From NCBI GenBank assembly GCA_007125875.1, contig SLCI01000144.1, positions 1 to 31,592 of the forward strand: a stretch of 31,592 bases of DNA, written 5' to 3'. Positions 1 through 8,114 of this stretch are shown here, one piece after another. Every line of letters starts with the position of its first letter. Within the stretch, counting starts at the first letter, position 1. This DNA is from Kiritimatiellia bacterium (GTDB lineage: Bacteria; Verrucomicrobiota; Kiritimatiellia; SLAD01). Under the pieces are notes generated by a model. That model did not search any database. It was not told the origin of the DNA and was given only the letters and a program-made list of their open reading frames with translations. The position numbers and the translations under genes are program-made.

Positions 1-737
1 CGCTTTTGTTTGCCGCCACGGCGCCGACCGCTGAGCAGGTCGATCAACAAAATGACCGCCGACAGCAATACGAAGACGGCAATCACCCAGATAAAGACAA
101 TCGGTATCGTGTTGTCACCCGTAATCGGGTGGCCGAACGGACTGATGGCATGTGTCGCGGCAATCGCAACTAACAACGTGACAATAATGGTCGTGAGGGT
201 GCGCAGAATTTCTTGTAACGGATATTTGGACACGGCTGCTCGACGCAAGGCCCATTCACCCAGAAAACGCCGGGTCGCAACCAGGGCCAGCATGGCGAAA
301 AGACCAACATGCAAGAGAGGAGTTAGTGGTACGTCAATAGCCGGCAGCGAGAACCACAGCAAGGCTGGCAGAGTAAACATGTAAACGGTTTGCGCTGCGA
401 AAATCAGGAAGGCAAACCAGTTTTCGCGTGTCCGGGCCAAGTACGCTGTTGTTTTGAATCGGTAAGGTGCCGACTGGGGTAATGCAACCGCGCTCTTGAT
501 CAGGCATAGCACACCGCCACTGATGCCGAGAACGGCCAGATGAAGCGGATGCTGCTGCCCGCCAAAGGCCCAGAGTAACAGCAGTGCCAGCGCCACGCTT
601 AACCAGCCGGCCTGATAGGTATGCAGGACAACCTCTTTCGCTAACCGATGCGAAGGGCGGTAATGCGGAAACATCGGTTGGATCTGTTTGGCCGCTTCAC
701 CATGCTCAGGTGGAACGATATGTGGTGTGCTACTCAT
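1..737 (-). CDS. Multi-pass inner-membrane protein, 3' end outside the window
   Basis: This open frame starts at the ATG at 737-735 and reads 245 codons to the window edge without a stop, so the C-terminus is missing. I do not recognise a family. The translation (beginning MSSTPHIVPPEHGEAAK) has a soluble N-terminus of about 40 residues and then roughly six hydrophobic segments near residues 45-60, 66-86, 107-131, 137-156, 180-199 and 211-236. The last is followed by a basic stretch (SGRRRGGKQKR), consistent with a cytoplasmic face. The frame overlaps the end of the CYTH gene by 8 bp (ATGAGTAG holds both the start and the upstream TAG stop), so it is probably translationally coupled as the last visible gene of the proBA operon. 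The N-terminal parts of mechanosensitive channels or transporters are possible, but nothing diagnostic is visible. Confidence 0.75.
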   Translation of the reverse strand, partial: MSSTPHIVPPEHGEAAKQIQPMFPHYRPSHRLAKEVVLHTYQAGWLSVALALLLLWAFGGQQHPLHLAVLGISGGVLCLIKSAVALPQSAPYRFKTTAYLARTRENWFAFLIFAAQTVYMFTLPALLWFSLPAIDVPLTPLLHVGLFAMLALVATRRFLGEWALRRAAVSKYPLQEILRTLTTIIVTLLVAIAATHAISPFGHPITGDNTIPIVFIWVIAVFVLLSAVILLIDLLSGRRRGGKQK

Positions 738-1197
738 GCCATTGCGTGAAGGGATGCTGGCAAAGCTGGGCGTTACGGTAGCGCGGATCATCGGTTACTT
801 CGTCTCTCACCCAGTCGGGGAGCTTGATCTCTTGGTCAAATGCTTCCAGTTCCACTTCGGCCACAACCAAGCCTTGGTTGGCACCATGGAATACATCGAC
901 CTCCCAGGTCAAGCCTTCGAAAGAAAGGACATAACGCGTTTTTTCGATGATGGGATAGGGCGATAAGTGCAGCAGTTGTTCTGCTTCCATGAGCGGTACG
1001 GGATACTCGAATTCGGGGCGGGCTCCGGCAATCGGTCGGCCTTTGATTCCGAGCCAGCCCTGATCATCTGCAATCCGAATGCGGATTGTGTTTATATTGC
1101 TGACGGCGAGGTATCCTTGACGTATGGAGCGCGATCGCGGTGCTTGACGCCACGCATCGCCGGCTACAAGAAATTTCCGTTCGATCTCAATGCCCAT
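730..1197 (-). CDS. CYTH-domain protein (putative inorganic triphosphatase)
   Basis: This 155-residue protein is a single CYTH (triphosphate tunnel metalloenzyme) domain. The N-terminal ExExK signature is present as E4-I-E6-R-K8. The other charged strands of the tunnel are also visible: RIRI at 38-41, the LGIKG strand with K52, EKTRYVL at 85-91 and the VAEVELE strand near 112-118 with metal-binding glutamates. Small bacterial CYTH proteins of this size mostly hydrolyse tripolyphosphate or other triphosphates; adenylate cyclase or thiamine-triphosphatase activity is known in other branches and cannot be excluded. The gene lies 62 bp after proA on the same strand and overlaps the next gene by 8 bp, so it is probably co-transcribed with proBA. 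No convincing Shine-Dalgarno sequence precedes this ATG. Confidence 0.88.
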   Translation of the reverse strand: MGIEIERKFLVAGDAWRQAPRSRSIRQGYLAVSNINTIRIRIADDQGWLGIKGRPIAGARPEFEYPVPLMEAEQLLHLSPYPIIEKTRYVLSFEGLTWEVDVFHGANQGLVVAEVELEAFDQEIKLPDWVRDEVTDDPRYRNAQLCQHPFTQWHE

Positions 1198-1259
1198 GGT
1201 GTTTTCGATCCATTATCGACCATTCGAGCATCGCAGCATATCTCGCTGTGGCACTCGAT

Positions 1260-2516
1260 CTATTCGCGGATTTGGCCGTCCCCTGCGATAACAAACTTAT
1301 ACGTTGTCAGTTCTTCCAGGCCCATGGGGCCACGCGCGTGCAGCTTGTCCGTGCTGATACCAATTTCTGCGCCCATACCGAATTCGGCCCCATCGGTAAA
1401 TCGTGTTGAGGCGTTCACATAGACTGTGGCGGAATCCACCCCTTGCGTGAAGCGCTTCTGATGGTTGGCCGTCTCACTCACAATCGCATCGGAATGATGT
1501 GAGCCATAGCGATTAATGTGCTGAATGGCTTCTTCCAGGTTCTCGACAACGCGGATGGCCAAAATCAGATCCAAATATTCCGCGGTCCAATCATCTTCAG
1601 TTGCCGCTTGAATGTCGGGTAGAATCACGCGGGTTTGCGCGCAGCCGCGCAACGCCACTTGACGGGTGTTCATGCGGTCGGCAAAGGCCGGCAGAAAAGT
1701 CGACGCGATATCCTTATGAACCAGCAACGTTTCCATGGCATTGCATACGCCGGGTCGCTGACATTTCGCATTTTCAGCAACACTGACAGCCATATCGAGC
1801 TCGGCACTGTCATCAATATAGGTGTGGCATACGCCCTTATAGTGCTTGATGACCGGAACGCGGGCCATTTCGGTCACCGCATTGATGAGTCCCTCTCCGC
1901 CGCGGGGAATAGCGAGATCTACCCGTCCGACCATTTGTACCAGCTCACGGACCGCGTCACGATCAGTGGTTTCGACCAGTTGTATCGAATGAGGAGGGAG
2001 GCCCTTTTTCTCGCCGCCCGATTGTAGGATGTCGACAATGATCTTGTTGGAGTGCATTGCCTCGCGGCCACCGCGCAAAATCACGGCATTAGCCGTTTTA
2101 AAGCATAATCCTGTCGCATCAGCGGTGACATTTGGGCGGGACTCGTAAATGATGGCGATCACACCGATCGGTACACGAGTTTTAACGATCTCCAATCCGT
2201 TCGGACGCATCCAGCGGGTGATTTTTGTGCCAACGGGGTCTTTCAGTACCGCCACATCGCGCAGGCCCTTGATCATCGCGTCGATGCGAGCATCGTTAAG
2301 CTCCAAGCGATCGAGCAGGGCAGGGCTTAATCCAGCGGCTGTGCCAGCATCTAAATCCTTGGCATTTTCGGACTGGATATCCGTACGGCGTGCGTCCAGC
2401 TCGTCGGCCATGGCCTCTAGGATAGCATTCTTTTTCCGTGTGGTCAGGCTGGCGAGTTGATGCGCAGCGTCGACCGCGCGGTCTCCCATGCCTAACATAT
2501 CTTCATGCAAACCCAT
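1260..2516 (-). CDS. proA: Gamma-glutamyl phosphate reductase
   Basis: ProA reduces gamma-glutamyl phosphate to glutamate-5-semialdehyde with NADPH, the second step of proline synthesis, in the cytoplasm. The protein has 418 residues, the usual length for the family. It shows the aldehyde-dehydrogenase-fold landmarks IGVIAIIYESRPNVT (about 117-131), the nucleotide-binding AVILRGGREA (144-153), VDLAIPRGGEGL (199-210) and the active-site segment KCQRPGVCNAMETLL, in which C258 is the expected catalytic cysteine. A Shine-Dalgarno AAGGAG lies 8 bases before the ATG. The gene follows proB by 16 bp on the same strand, the normal proBA arrangement in which kinase and reductase act consecutively on an unstable intermediate. 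Confidence 0.98.
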   Translation of the reverse strand: MGLHEDMLGMGDRAVDAAHQLASLTTRKKNAILEAMADELDARRTDIQSENAKDLDAGTAAGLSPALLDRLELNDARIDAMIKGLRDVAVLKDPVGTKITRWMRPNGLEIVKTRVPIGVIAIIYESRPNVTADATGLCFKTANAVILRGGREAMHSNKIIVDILQSGGEKKGLPPHSIQLVETTDRDAVRELVQMVGRVDLAIPRGGEGLINAVTEMARVPVIKHYKGVCHTYIDDSAELDMAVSVAENAKCQRPGVCNAMETLLVHKDIASTFLPAFADRMNTRQVALRGCAQTRVILPDIQAATEDDWTAEYLDLILAIRVVENLEEAIQHINRYGSHHSDAIVSETANHQKRFTQGVDSATVYVNASTRFTDGAEFGMGAEIGISTDKLHARGPMGLEELTTYKFVIAGDGQIRE

Positions 2517-2532
2517 ACCCGTCTCTCCTTCT

Positions 2533-3702
2533 CTAGTCGGTGACCGCAGCGGTGACTGGGGCCCGATTCAAAATCAGCATATGATCACGATGAATCACCT
2601 CATCATAATCCTTGGAACCAAGCAAGGGCGCAATTTCGGAGGTTCTGCGCCCCTTGATGATCTCTAGATCCGTGCTGCTATATTCCGTTAAACCGCGCGC
2701 AATCAGTGCGCCATTTTCTGTGCGAACATTAACCAGGGCACCAATCGGGAAACGCCCTTCAATCGCCTTAATCCCGGCAGGCAACAAACTTCGGCCCTGC
2801 TCTTCAATCGCTCGGCATGCGCCCGCATCCACGATTAACGTCCCTTGCGCCTTGTGGAAATATGCAATCCAGCGCTTCCGACTCGCGGTATCGCTGGTGG
2901 CGGTTTGAGAGCCGATTATCGTGCCCTCATCTTCACCGGCCATGATCCGTTGCAAGACGTGCGGTTTGCGTCCATTCGCAATCACAGCCAAGCGACCCAG
3001 ATGAACAAAATCATGCGCGGACTCTAGTTTAGAGCGCATGCCTCCAATAGAAAAGAGGCTCCCTTTGCCATGAGCGAGCGCCAAGATGTCCTCAGATATA
3101 TGTTCAATGTGCGAGACCCGCTGCGTCTTGCGGGCAGAAATCGGCCGACGAAAGCCGTCGACAGTGGACAAAAGGATCAGCGCTTCAGCGTCGATCAGCA
3201 TGCCGACCAATGAACCTAAATGATCATTGTCGCCGAACTTGATTTCGTCAACGGCCACCACGTCGTTCTCGTTCACAACCGGAATAATGCGGTGACGTAA
3301 TAAGTTCATCATGGTGTTTCGCGCATTAAGATGGCGGGCGCGATCACGCAGGTCATCATGGGTCAGCAGTACTTGTCCGATGCGACAGGACTCTCTGGCA
3401 AAAAGCGCGCTATAGCGACTCATTAGGCGCGTTTGACCAACCGCTGCGGCCATCTGCAAATCGGGCAAATTGTCGGGCCGCTCGCGCATGCCGAGAGAAT
3501 GTAGGCCAGCGCCAATAGCGCCTGACGAAACCACCACGATTTCTTTCCCCGCGTGATGCAGGGCCGCGATATCTTTGACCAGTTCGCGCATGCGACGCAG
3601 ATCGGGGCGTCCGGTTTTCTGAATCAGCACCCGGCTGCCAATCTTTATGACAATTCGGCGCGCCCGGGCTAATTGTAATCGTATGGGGTGTTTGCTTTTC
3701 AT
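2533..3702 (-). CDS. proB: Glutamate 5-kinase
   Basis: ProB phosphorylates glutamate with ATP, the first and normally proline-inhibited step of proline synthesis. The 389-residue protein has an amino-acid kinase domain (about 1-265), with RIVIKIGSRVL near the N-terminus, VVVSSGAIGAG near 56-66, VVNENDVVAVDEIKFGDND near 142-160 and SIGGMRSKL near 217-225, followed by a C-terminal PUA domain from about residue 285. This two-domain form is the common one. It is the first gene of the minus-strand operon proB-proA-CYTH-membrane protein and is divergent from glgB, with a 168-bp intergenic region between them. The start is the ATG at 3702-3700; the upstream ribosome-binding signal is weak. Confidence 0.97.
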   Translation of the reverse strand: MKSKHPIRLQLARARRIVIKIGSRVLIQKTGRPDLRRMRELVKDIAALHHAGKEIVVVSSGAIGAGLHSLGMRERPDNLPDLQMAAAVGQTRLMSRYSALFARESCRIGQVLLTHDDLRDRARHLNARNTMMNLLRHRIIPVVNENDVVAVDEIKFGDNDHLGSLVGMLIDAEALILLSTVDGFRRPISARKTQRVSHIEHISEDILALAHGKGSLFSIGGMRSKLESAHDFVHLGRLAVIANGRKPHVLQRIMAGEDEGTIIGSQTATSDTASRKRWIAYFHKAQGTLIVDAGACRAIEEQGRSLLPAGIKAIEGRFPIGALVNVRTENGALIARGLTEYSSTDLEIIKGRRTSEIAPLLGSKDYDEVIHRDHMLILNRAPVTAAVTD

Positions 3703-3870
3703 GGCTTTACACGAATGGCCAATCGAGTTATCACATTATCTTGTTTCTGTCGAGAATTGGCCCTGACCGATAAAGCCGGTGATGCGCACGCGGTAGGTTG
3801 GTAGGCGAGGGTAGGCATTAAACGGGTTGGGTGGAAGTGTCTTTCGCGAATTGCTGAGGAGAACAAGTTT

Positions 3871-6078
3871 ATGAAGATGTCGATAGCTGAAGATGTGGCT
3901 CAATCCTTGGTCGATGGTAATTGGTACTCTCCTTACGATGTTTTAGGATGGCACCCCGCTGCAAAAGGACAATCCGGTAGCTGGATTCGCACCTATCAGC
4001 CTTTCGCAAAATCCGTTCAGGTGCTGGAAAAGGGTGGCAGTCGGAAGTGGGCCGCCAAGAAGGTGCATAAGCAAGGACTCTTTGAAGTCAACATCCCCGA
4101 AACGGAAGCGATCGATTATCGTTTTAAGATTACCGGGACTGATGGAGAAGTCTGGGAAGTAGACGATCCTTACCGGTTCCCGCTCCAAATTGGTGATGTC
4201 GATCTCTATTTGCATGGGGAAGGTACTCACTATCGCACGTACGAAAAGATGGGTGCGCATCCGATGACTATCAATGGCGTCGAGGGCGTGCACTTTGCGG
4301 TATGGGCGCCCAACGCGTGTCGCGTCGGCGTAATCGGTTGGTTCAATCGCTGGGATGGTCGGCATCACCCGATGCAGAATCGTGGCAGTTCCGGTTTGTG
4401 GGAGTTGTTTGTGCCGAATCTCAAGCCCGGCGACCTCTATAAATTTGAGATCAAATGTTCGAACGGATTCGTTGCCCAGAAGGCGGATCCCTACGCCTTC
4501 GCTGCTGAGCTCCGGCCACGCACCGCATCGGTGGTTTGGGATATCGATGCGTATCAATGGAACGACGACGACTGGATGGCGAAACGTCGTGAAACAGATT
4601 GGCTGAAGAAGCCGGTGAATGTGTATGAAGTGCACCTGGGCTCATGGAAACGCGTCGAAGCGGATGATAACCGCTGGCTGACCTATCGCGAGTTGGCCGA
4701 TGAGTTAATTCCGTACGTCAAGGATCTCGGCTTCACCCATATCGAATTGTTGCCGATTTCCGAGCACCCGTTTGATGGCTCATGGGGATACCAGACCATT
4801 GGCTACTACTCCCCGACCTCGCGGTTTGGGTCACCTGACGACTTGAAGTTCTTCATTGATCGATGCCACCAAGAGGGGTTGGGCGTAATCGTGGATTGGG
4901 TGCCCGCGCACTTCCCGAAAGACGCGCACGGTCTGGCCTATTTTGATGGCTCTCATCTCTACGAGCATTCCGATCCGCGCATGGGCGAGCACATGGATTG
5001 GGGCACGCTGATCTTTAACTATGGTCGTAACGAAGTCCGTAGCTTCCTGCTTTCCAACGCTATGTTTTGGGCCGATGTCTACCATGTCGATGGCTTCCGG
5101 GTTGATGCCGTGGCCAGCATGCTCTATCTCGATTATTCCCGCAAAGACGGCGAATGGATCCCCAACGAGTATGGTGGGCGCGAAAATCTAGACGCGGTTA
5201 CATTTTTGAAAAAATTCAACGAGATCGTCCATATAGATTATCCCGGCATCATTACATTTGCTGAGGAGTCCACGGCTTGGCCGATGGTGTCGCGTCCGAC
5301 GTACTTGGGCGGGCTGGGCTTTGGTCTGAAATGGAATATGGGGTGGATGAACGACACGCTGGAGTATTTCAGCAAGGATTCGATTTACCGTAAGTATCAT
5401 CACAACGACATTACGTTCTCGCTGATCTATGCCTTCACTGAAAACTTCATTTTACCATTTTCCCATGATGAAGTAGTGCACGGGAAAGAGCACATGCTGA
5501 ACAAGTTGCCTGGCGATATGTGGCAGAAATTTGCCAACTTACGTGCGCTCTATGCCTACATGTATGCGCATCCGGGTAAGAAGCTGTTATTCATGGGCAT
5601 GGAGTTCGGCCAATGGGACGAGTGGAACTGCTATAAGAGCCTTGATTGGCACCTGACGCAATGGGACCCGCACAGCAAGCTCCAGGATCTGATCCGCGAG
5701 CTGAACCGGATCTCAACAACACTCCCGGCCATGTATGAAGACGACTTCTCTTGGGACGGATTTGAGTGGATCGACTTCCACGACAGTGATCAGAGCTTGG
5801 TCAGCTTTATCCGAAAAGGAAAAGACCCACAAGACATCGTCGTGTGCGTATTCAACTTCACGCCGACGCCGCGAGAAGGGTATCGGGTTGGTGTGCCACT
5901 GCCGGGCAACTATCGTGAGATCTTAAACACCGATTCTGAGCACTTCTGGGGCAGCAACATAGGAAACGGCGGTCAACTCCCCGCTCAGCCATTGCCGTGG
6001 CAGGGGAAGGATCATTCAATTGAGATCACCGTGCCGCCACTAGCCGGTGTCTACTTTAGGCCCGAAGTAAGCGATTAA
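3871..6078 (+). CDS. glgB: 1,4-alpha-glucan branching enzyme (GH13)
   Basis: GlgB cleaves alpha-1,4-glucan and re-attaches the chain through alpha-1,6 linkages during glycogen synthesis in the cytoplasm. The 735-residue protein is full length. It has N-terminal CBM48-like modules (about 20-230; DVLGWHP and FAVWAPNA are visible), a GH13 barrel (about 250-600) and a C-terminal beta domain. By alignment to the E. coli enzyme, the catalytic triad is D412 in DGFRVDAV, E465 in FAEEST and D533 in SHDEVVHGK, all present. A GAGGAG Shine-Dalgarno sequence lies 9 bases before the first ATG, which is preferred over the ATG two codons later. No other glycogen gene is adjacent, so it is probably monocistronic. 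It converges on tpx across a stem-loop-rich gap. Confidence 0.97.
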   Translation: MKMSIAEDVAQSLVDGNWYSPYDVLGWHPAAKGQSGSWIRTYQPFAKSVQVLEKGGSRKWAAKKVHKQGLFEVNIPETEAIDYRFKITGTDGEVWEVDDPYRFPLQIGDVDLYLHGEGTHYRTYEKMGAHPMTINGVEGVHFAVWAPNACRVGVIGWFNRWDGRHHPMQNRGSSGLWELFVPNLKPGDLYKFEIKCSNGFVAQKADPYAFAAELRPRTASVVWDIDAYQWNDDDWMAKRRETDWLKKPVNVYEVHLGSWKRVEADDNRWLTYRELADELIPYVKDLGFTHIELLPISEHPFDGSWGYQTIGYYSPTSRFGSPDDLKFFIDRCHQEGLGVIVDWVPAHFPKDAHGLAYFDGSHLYEHSDPRMGEHMDWGTLIFNYGRNEVRSFLLSNAMFWADVYHVDGFRVDAVASMLYLDYSRKDGEWIPNEYGGRENLDAVTFLKKFNEIVHIDYPGIITFAEESTAWPMVSRPTYLGGLGFGLKWNMGWMNDTLEYFSKDSIYRKYHHNDITFSLIYAFTENFILPFSHDEVVHGKEHMLNKLPGDMWQKFANLRALYAYMYAHPGKKLLFMGMEFGQWDEWNCYKSLDWHLTQWDPHSKLQDLIRELNRISTTLPAMYEDDFSWDGFEWIDFHDSDQSLVSFIRKGKDPQDIVVCVFNFTPTPREGYRVGVPLPGNYREILNTDSEHFWGSNIGNGGQLPAQPLPWQGKDHSIEITVPPLAGVYFRPEVSD

Positions 6079-6175
6079 GGTGCGAACAGATCGCGCCCGT
6101 TGTTAGAGCCACTTTGCGGGTAGCCGTTACAGCTCGTTGGTGAATACCACGCCCATCTGGTCTGGAGAATCAAAC

Positions 6176-6227
6176 GGCACAAGCTCTGCGACACCCATAA
6201 TGGGCGAAACGTCACAGCGCTTGTGCC
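6176..6227. repeat. Long imperfect stem-loop between convergent glgB and tpx
   Basis: Arms of 17 nt pair with two mismatches: GGCACAAGC (6176-6184) pairs perfectly with GCTTGTGCC (6219-6227), and inside them CTGCGAC (6186-6192) pairs with GTCACAG (6211-6217) with one mismatch. A smaller CCCA/TGGG hairpin sits near the tip (6194-6204). It could be a bidirectional transcription stop, an mRNA-stabilising 3' end or a copy of a dispersed palindromic repeat. No T-run adjoins it. Confidence 0.6.
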
Positions 6228-6239
6228 GACTTGATTTGG

Positions 6240-6264
6240 TGGATCGGCGAAAGCCGCCGATCCA
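6240..6264. terminator. Candidate bidirectional terminator hairpin after glgB and tpx
   Basis: A perfect 10-bp GC-rich stem, TGGATCGGCG (6240-6249) and CGCCGATCCA (6255-6264), encloses a 5-nt loop. It lies 15 bp beyond the tpx stop and 160 bp beyond the glgB stop, where convergent genes need a stop signal. The U-tract expected of an intrinsic terminator is absent on both strands, so the assignment rests on position and stem strength. Confidence 0.45.
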
Positions 6265-6278
6265 GTCTGGGTTCACAT

Positions 6279-6779
6279 TCAACCTAAAGCAGCGAGAGCT
6301 GCAGTGTAATTAGGCTCCTGTGCGATTTCCGGTACTTGCTCGGTGTACAGCACCTGATTGTTTTCATCGAGAACGATCACGGCGCGACTCAAAAGGCCTG
6401 CCAATGGTCCATCAATGATTTCTACACCATAATCCTGCCCGAACGAGGGTGAACGGAATGATGAGAGAGTGACAACTGCGTCGAGACCGTGGGCACTGCA
6501 TACTCGTCCAGCAGCGAAAGGCAAATCTGCGGAAATATTTAGCAACACAACATTCTGCTTGTCGGCAACGTCCTTGTTGAACTGTACGGCGGACTTTTCA
6601 CAAATGCCTGTATCCAGGCTCGGCACAATGCTGAGAATTTTCCGTTTACCCGCAAATTGGTCCAATCCAACATCCTCTAGTGAGCTATTCGTCAGTTTGA
6701 AGTCTGGAGCAGTTGAGCCAACCGGCAATAGATCGCCAGCGGTGTGGATCGTGTTTCCTTTAAGTGTTATTTGAGCCAT
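6279..6779 (-). CDS. tpx: Thiol peroxidase (atypical 2-Cys peroxiredoxin)
   Basis: Tpx reduces hydrogen peroxide and alkyl hydroperoxides using thioredoxin. The 166-residue length is typical. The peroxidatic cysteine is C60 in the motif PSLDTGICEKS and the resolving cysteine is C94 in GRVCSAHG. The spacing matches C61/C95 of the E. coli enzyme, so the intramolecular-disulfide mechanism should be intact. An AGGAG Shine-Dalgarno sequence lies 5 bases before the ATG. The gene appears to be transcribed alone from a promoter in the 83-bp gap after the ssDNA-binding-like gene (see 6801-6828). That promoter spacer contains a TTTGTGACA motif also found in a palindrome beside the globin gene, a possible clue to redox regulation. 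Confidence 0.97.
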   Translation of the reverse strand: MAQITLKGNTIHTAGDLLPVGSTAPDFKLTNSSLEDVGLDQFAGKRKILSIVPSLDTGICEKSAVQFNKDVADKQNVVLLNISADLPFAAGRVCSAHGLDAVVTLSSFRSPSFGQDYGVEIIDGPLAGLLSRAVIVLDENNQVLYTEQVPEIAQEPNYTAALAALG

Positions 6780-6800
6780 TATTTCTCCTGTTAAACGTAC

Positions 6801-6828
6801 ATTTTACCTCTGTCACAAAGTTTGTCGC
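6801..6828 (-). promoter_or_regulatory. Candidate tpx promoter with palindromic spacer
   Basis: On the minus strand, GCGACA (6828-6823) and TAAAAT (6806-6801) are separated by 16 bp and lie just upstream of the tpx Shine-Dalgarno sequence. The spacer contains the near-palindrome CTTTGTGACAGAG (6820-6808), well placed for an operator. The -35 element matches the consensus at only four of six positions. Confidence 0.4.
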
Positions 6829-6862
6829 CAGCCGATAGGATTCCTGACGAATTGATCGCCAA

Positions 6863-7393
6863 TTATCTTCTCCGAAACTCGGGGAAGGTGATAAAGAACA
6901 AGCCGGTCTGCAATAAACAGCGAATGCCCAGAGCCTCAGCTTGACTTAAGGCAATCGCTATCTTTTGTGGACTTGTTGCTTCTTTACGTTTTCGTGACAA
7001 GGAGAGCAAGTAATTCTGCCGTTCAGCCTGCCAGCGGAGGTCAATCAGTGTGTTGCCTTGCGCAGTGGCATGATATAACCCTTTGCCACTAGGCCCGAGG
7101 CGCTCCTGGTGCTGCTCGAGTACCATTAGACACTCACACACATCGCTGAATCCCAATTTTGTGGTAATCTTTTTTTCCCAGTCGAAGGTGGCAGGAGATT
7201 TTGACTGATCATGGCTGGCGGCAGTTTGCTGAGCAGCTATTTCTAGAAAAAAACAGTTATACCGATCTTCACTATCGCGATTGACCCTAGGCTCTAAGCG
7301 CACTGCGCTGCCTGTTCCCCTCGCGTTCGGATGGTAAAGACTGATACTGCGCCCTTTGAAGTCGGGTGCTGTTGCCGTGGTTGAGTTTGTCAT
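6863..7393 (-). CDS. Putative Whirly-like ssDNA-binding protein next to ssb
   Basis: The frame is open further upstream, but that part overlaps ssb. The ATG at 7393, 64 bp after the ssb stop, gives a plausible 176-residue protein. It contains SISLYHPNARGTGSAVRLE (about 16-34), a beta-rich core with FDWEKKITTKLGF (70-82), and GKGLYHATAQGNTLIDLRWQ (103-122), ending in an AEALGI helix and a basic tail (PEFRRR). From memory this pattern matches a family of short bacterial and mobile-element proteins with a Whirly/PC4-like fold that binds single-stranded nucleic acid; I cannot confirm it by search. Position directly after ssb on the same strand supports a role with ssDNA. The ribosome-binding signal is weak, so translation may depend on ssb. 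Confidence 0.65.
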   Translation of the reverse strand: MTNSTTATAPDFKGRSISLYHPNARGTGSAVRLEPRVNRDSEDRYNCFFLEIAAQQTAASHDQSKSPATFDWEKKITTKLGFSDVCECLMVLEQHQERLGPSGKGLYHATAQGNTLIDLRWQAERQNYLLSLSRKRKEATSPQKIAIALSQAEALGIRCLLQTGLFFITFPEFRRR

Positions 7394-7457
7394 TTTTGCT
7401 ATACCTATGTTGGGTCTGACGGTGATCCGATCATGCGGCTCACCGTCATATTTAAAT

Positions 7458-7850
7458 TTATGATGTAACCGCTTCCTCTTCCGTGTGGGCGGATGATGCC
7501 AAATCATCATTGGACCCACTGCGCTGCTCCAGAAACTGAATCCGCCATGCCCGCACACGCAGCTTCGAGCGCTTCTCACCGGCTTCAGACTCCCACTGAT
7601 CAAGTTGCAGTTTGCCTTCAATCATGACAGGTGATCCCTTTTTTAGATATTCATGGCAGTTTTGGGCCAATTTCCCCCATGTGACGATGTCGACAAAGGT
7701 GGGCTGATTAATCCATTCGCCCTCTTTGTTCTTGTAGCGCTCGCTAACAGCCAATCCTATCTCGGCCACTTGCATCCCCGACGGAAGCGCTCGCAGGGTT
7801 GGGTCTCGGGTAAGGTTACCCATCAGAAATACGGTGTTCATTGAATGCAT
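7458..7850 (-). CDS. ssb: Single-stranded DNA-binding protein (short, no canonical C-tip)
   Basis: The 130-residue protein has a clear SSB OB-fold: MNTVFLMGNLTRDPTLR at the N-terminus, AEIGLAVSERYKNKEGEW (about 29-46), TFVDIVTWGKLAQNCHEYLKKG (51-72) and VMIEGKLQLDQWE (75-87). SSB coats ssDNA during replication, repair and recombination. The tail after residue 112 is short and acidic (NDDLASSAHTEEEAVTS) but lacks the terminal DDDIPF-type motif through which most bacterial SSBs recruit partners. An AGGAG sequence lies 6 bases before the ATG at 7850; the ATG three codons later is a less likely start. It is probably co-transcribed with the following ssDNA-binding-like gene. It may be a secondary SSB. 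Confidence 0.93.
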   Translation of the reverse strand: MHSMNTVFLMGNLTRDPTLRALPSGMQVAEIGLAVSERYKNKEGEWINQPTFVDIVTWGKLAQNCHEYLKKGSPVMIEGKLQLDQWESEAGEKRSKLRVRAWRIQFLEQRSGSNDDLASSAHTEEEAVTS

Positions 7851-7880
7851 ATCGAGCTCCTTTCTCTCTTGCTTATGTTG

Positions 7881-7917
7881 TTTGATCCCAGCACGTATTC
7901 ATCGTGCACGTATCAAA
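7881..7917. promoter_or_regulatory. Nested inverted repeat upstream of ssb
   Basis: Outer arms TTTGAT (7881-7886) and ATCAAA (7912-7917) enclose inner arms GCACG (7891-7895) and CGTGC (7903-7907). The element lies 31-67 bp before the ssb start codon, between ssb and the divergent kinase gene, so it could be an operator or a 5'-leader hairpin. The regulator is unknown. Confidence 0.35.
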
Positions 7918-8114
7918 GAGAAGTGAGCGCTCAGCTTTTCCGCGAAAAAGTGAAAAAAATACTACGTGGAAACGAAGCGTATCCGTGCTGACGGTCTTTA
8001 CGGTTTTGCGCCTCCCGGGCGTATATTTCAAACCAAACATCGGACGGGGGATGTGAATACTTGCAAATCCTTAACCTATCAGCCTATCCTGCTTTATCAT
8101 CGAATTGAGAACGT

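Noticed and set aside
10..384. Plus-strand frame of 124 codons at the window start
   Set aside because: It is antisense to the membrane-protein frame 1-737, whose hydrophobic segments and coupled start are coherent. The plus frame has a disordered, Arg/Thr-rich product and no ribosome-binding site.
967..1422. Plus-strand frames across the CYTH and proA genes
   Set aside because: They are antisense to two confidently identified genes and their products show no family features.
7394..7621. N-terminal extension of the ssDNA-binding-like gene into ssb
   Set aside because: This part lies in another frame of the well-supported ssb gene and its translation (MKANCNLISGSLKPVRSARS) has no conserved character. 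The ATG at 7393 gives a coherent protein.
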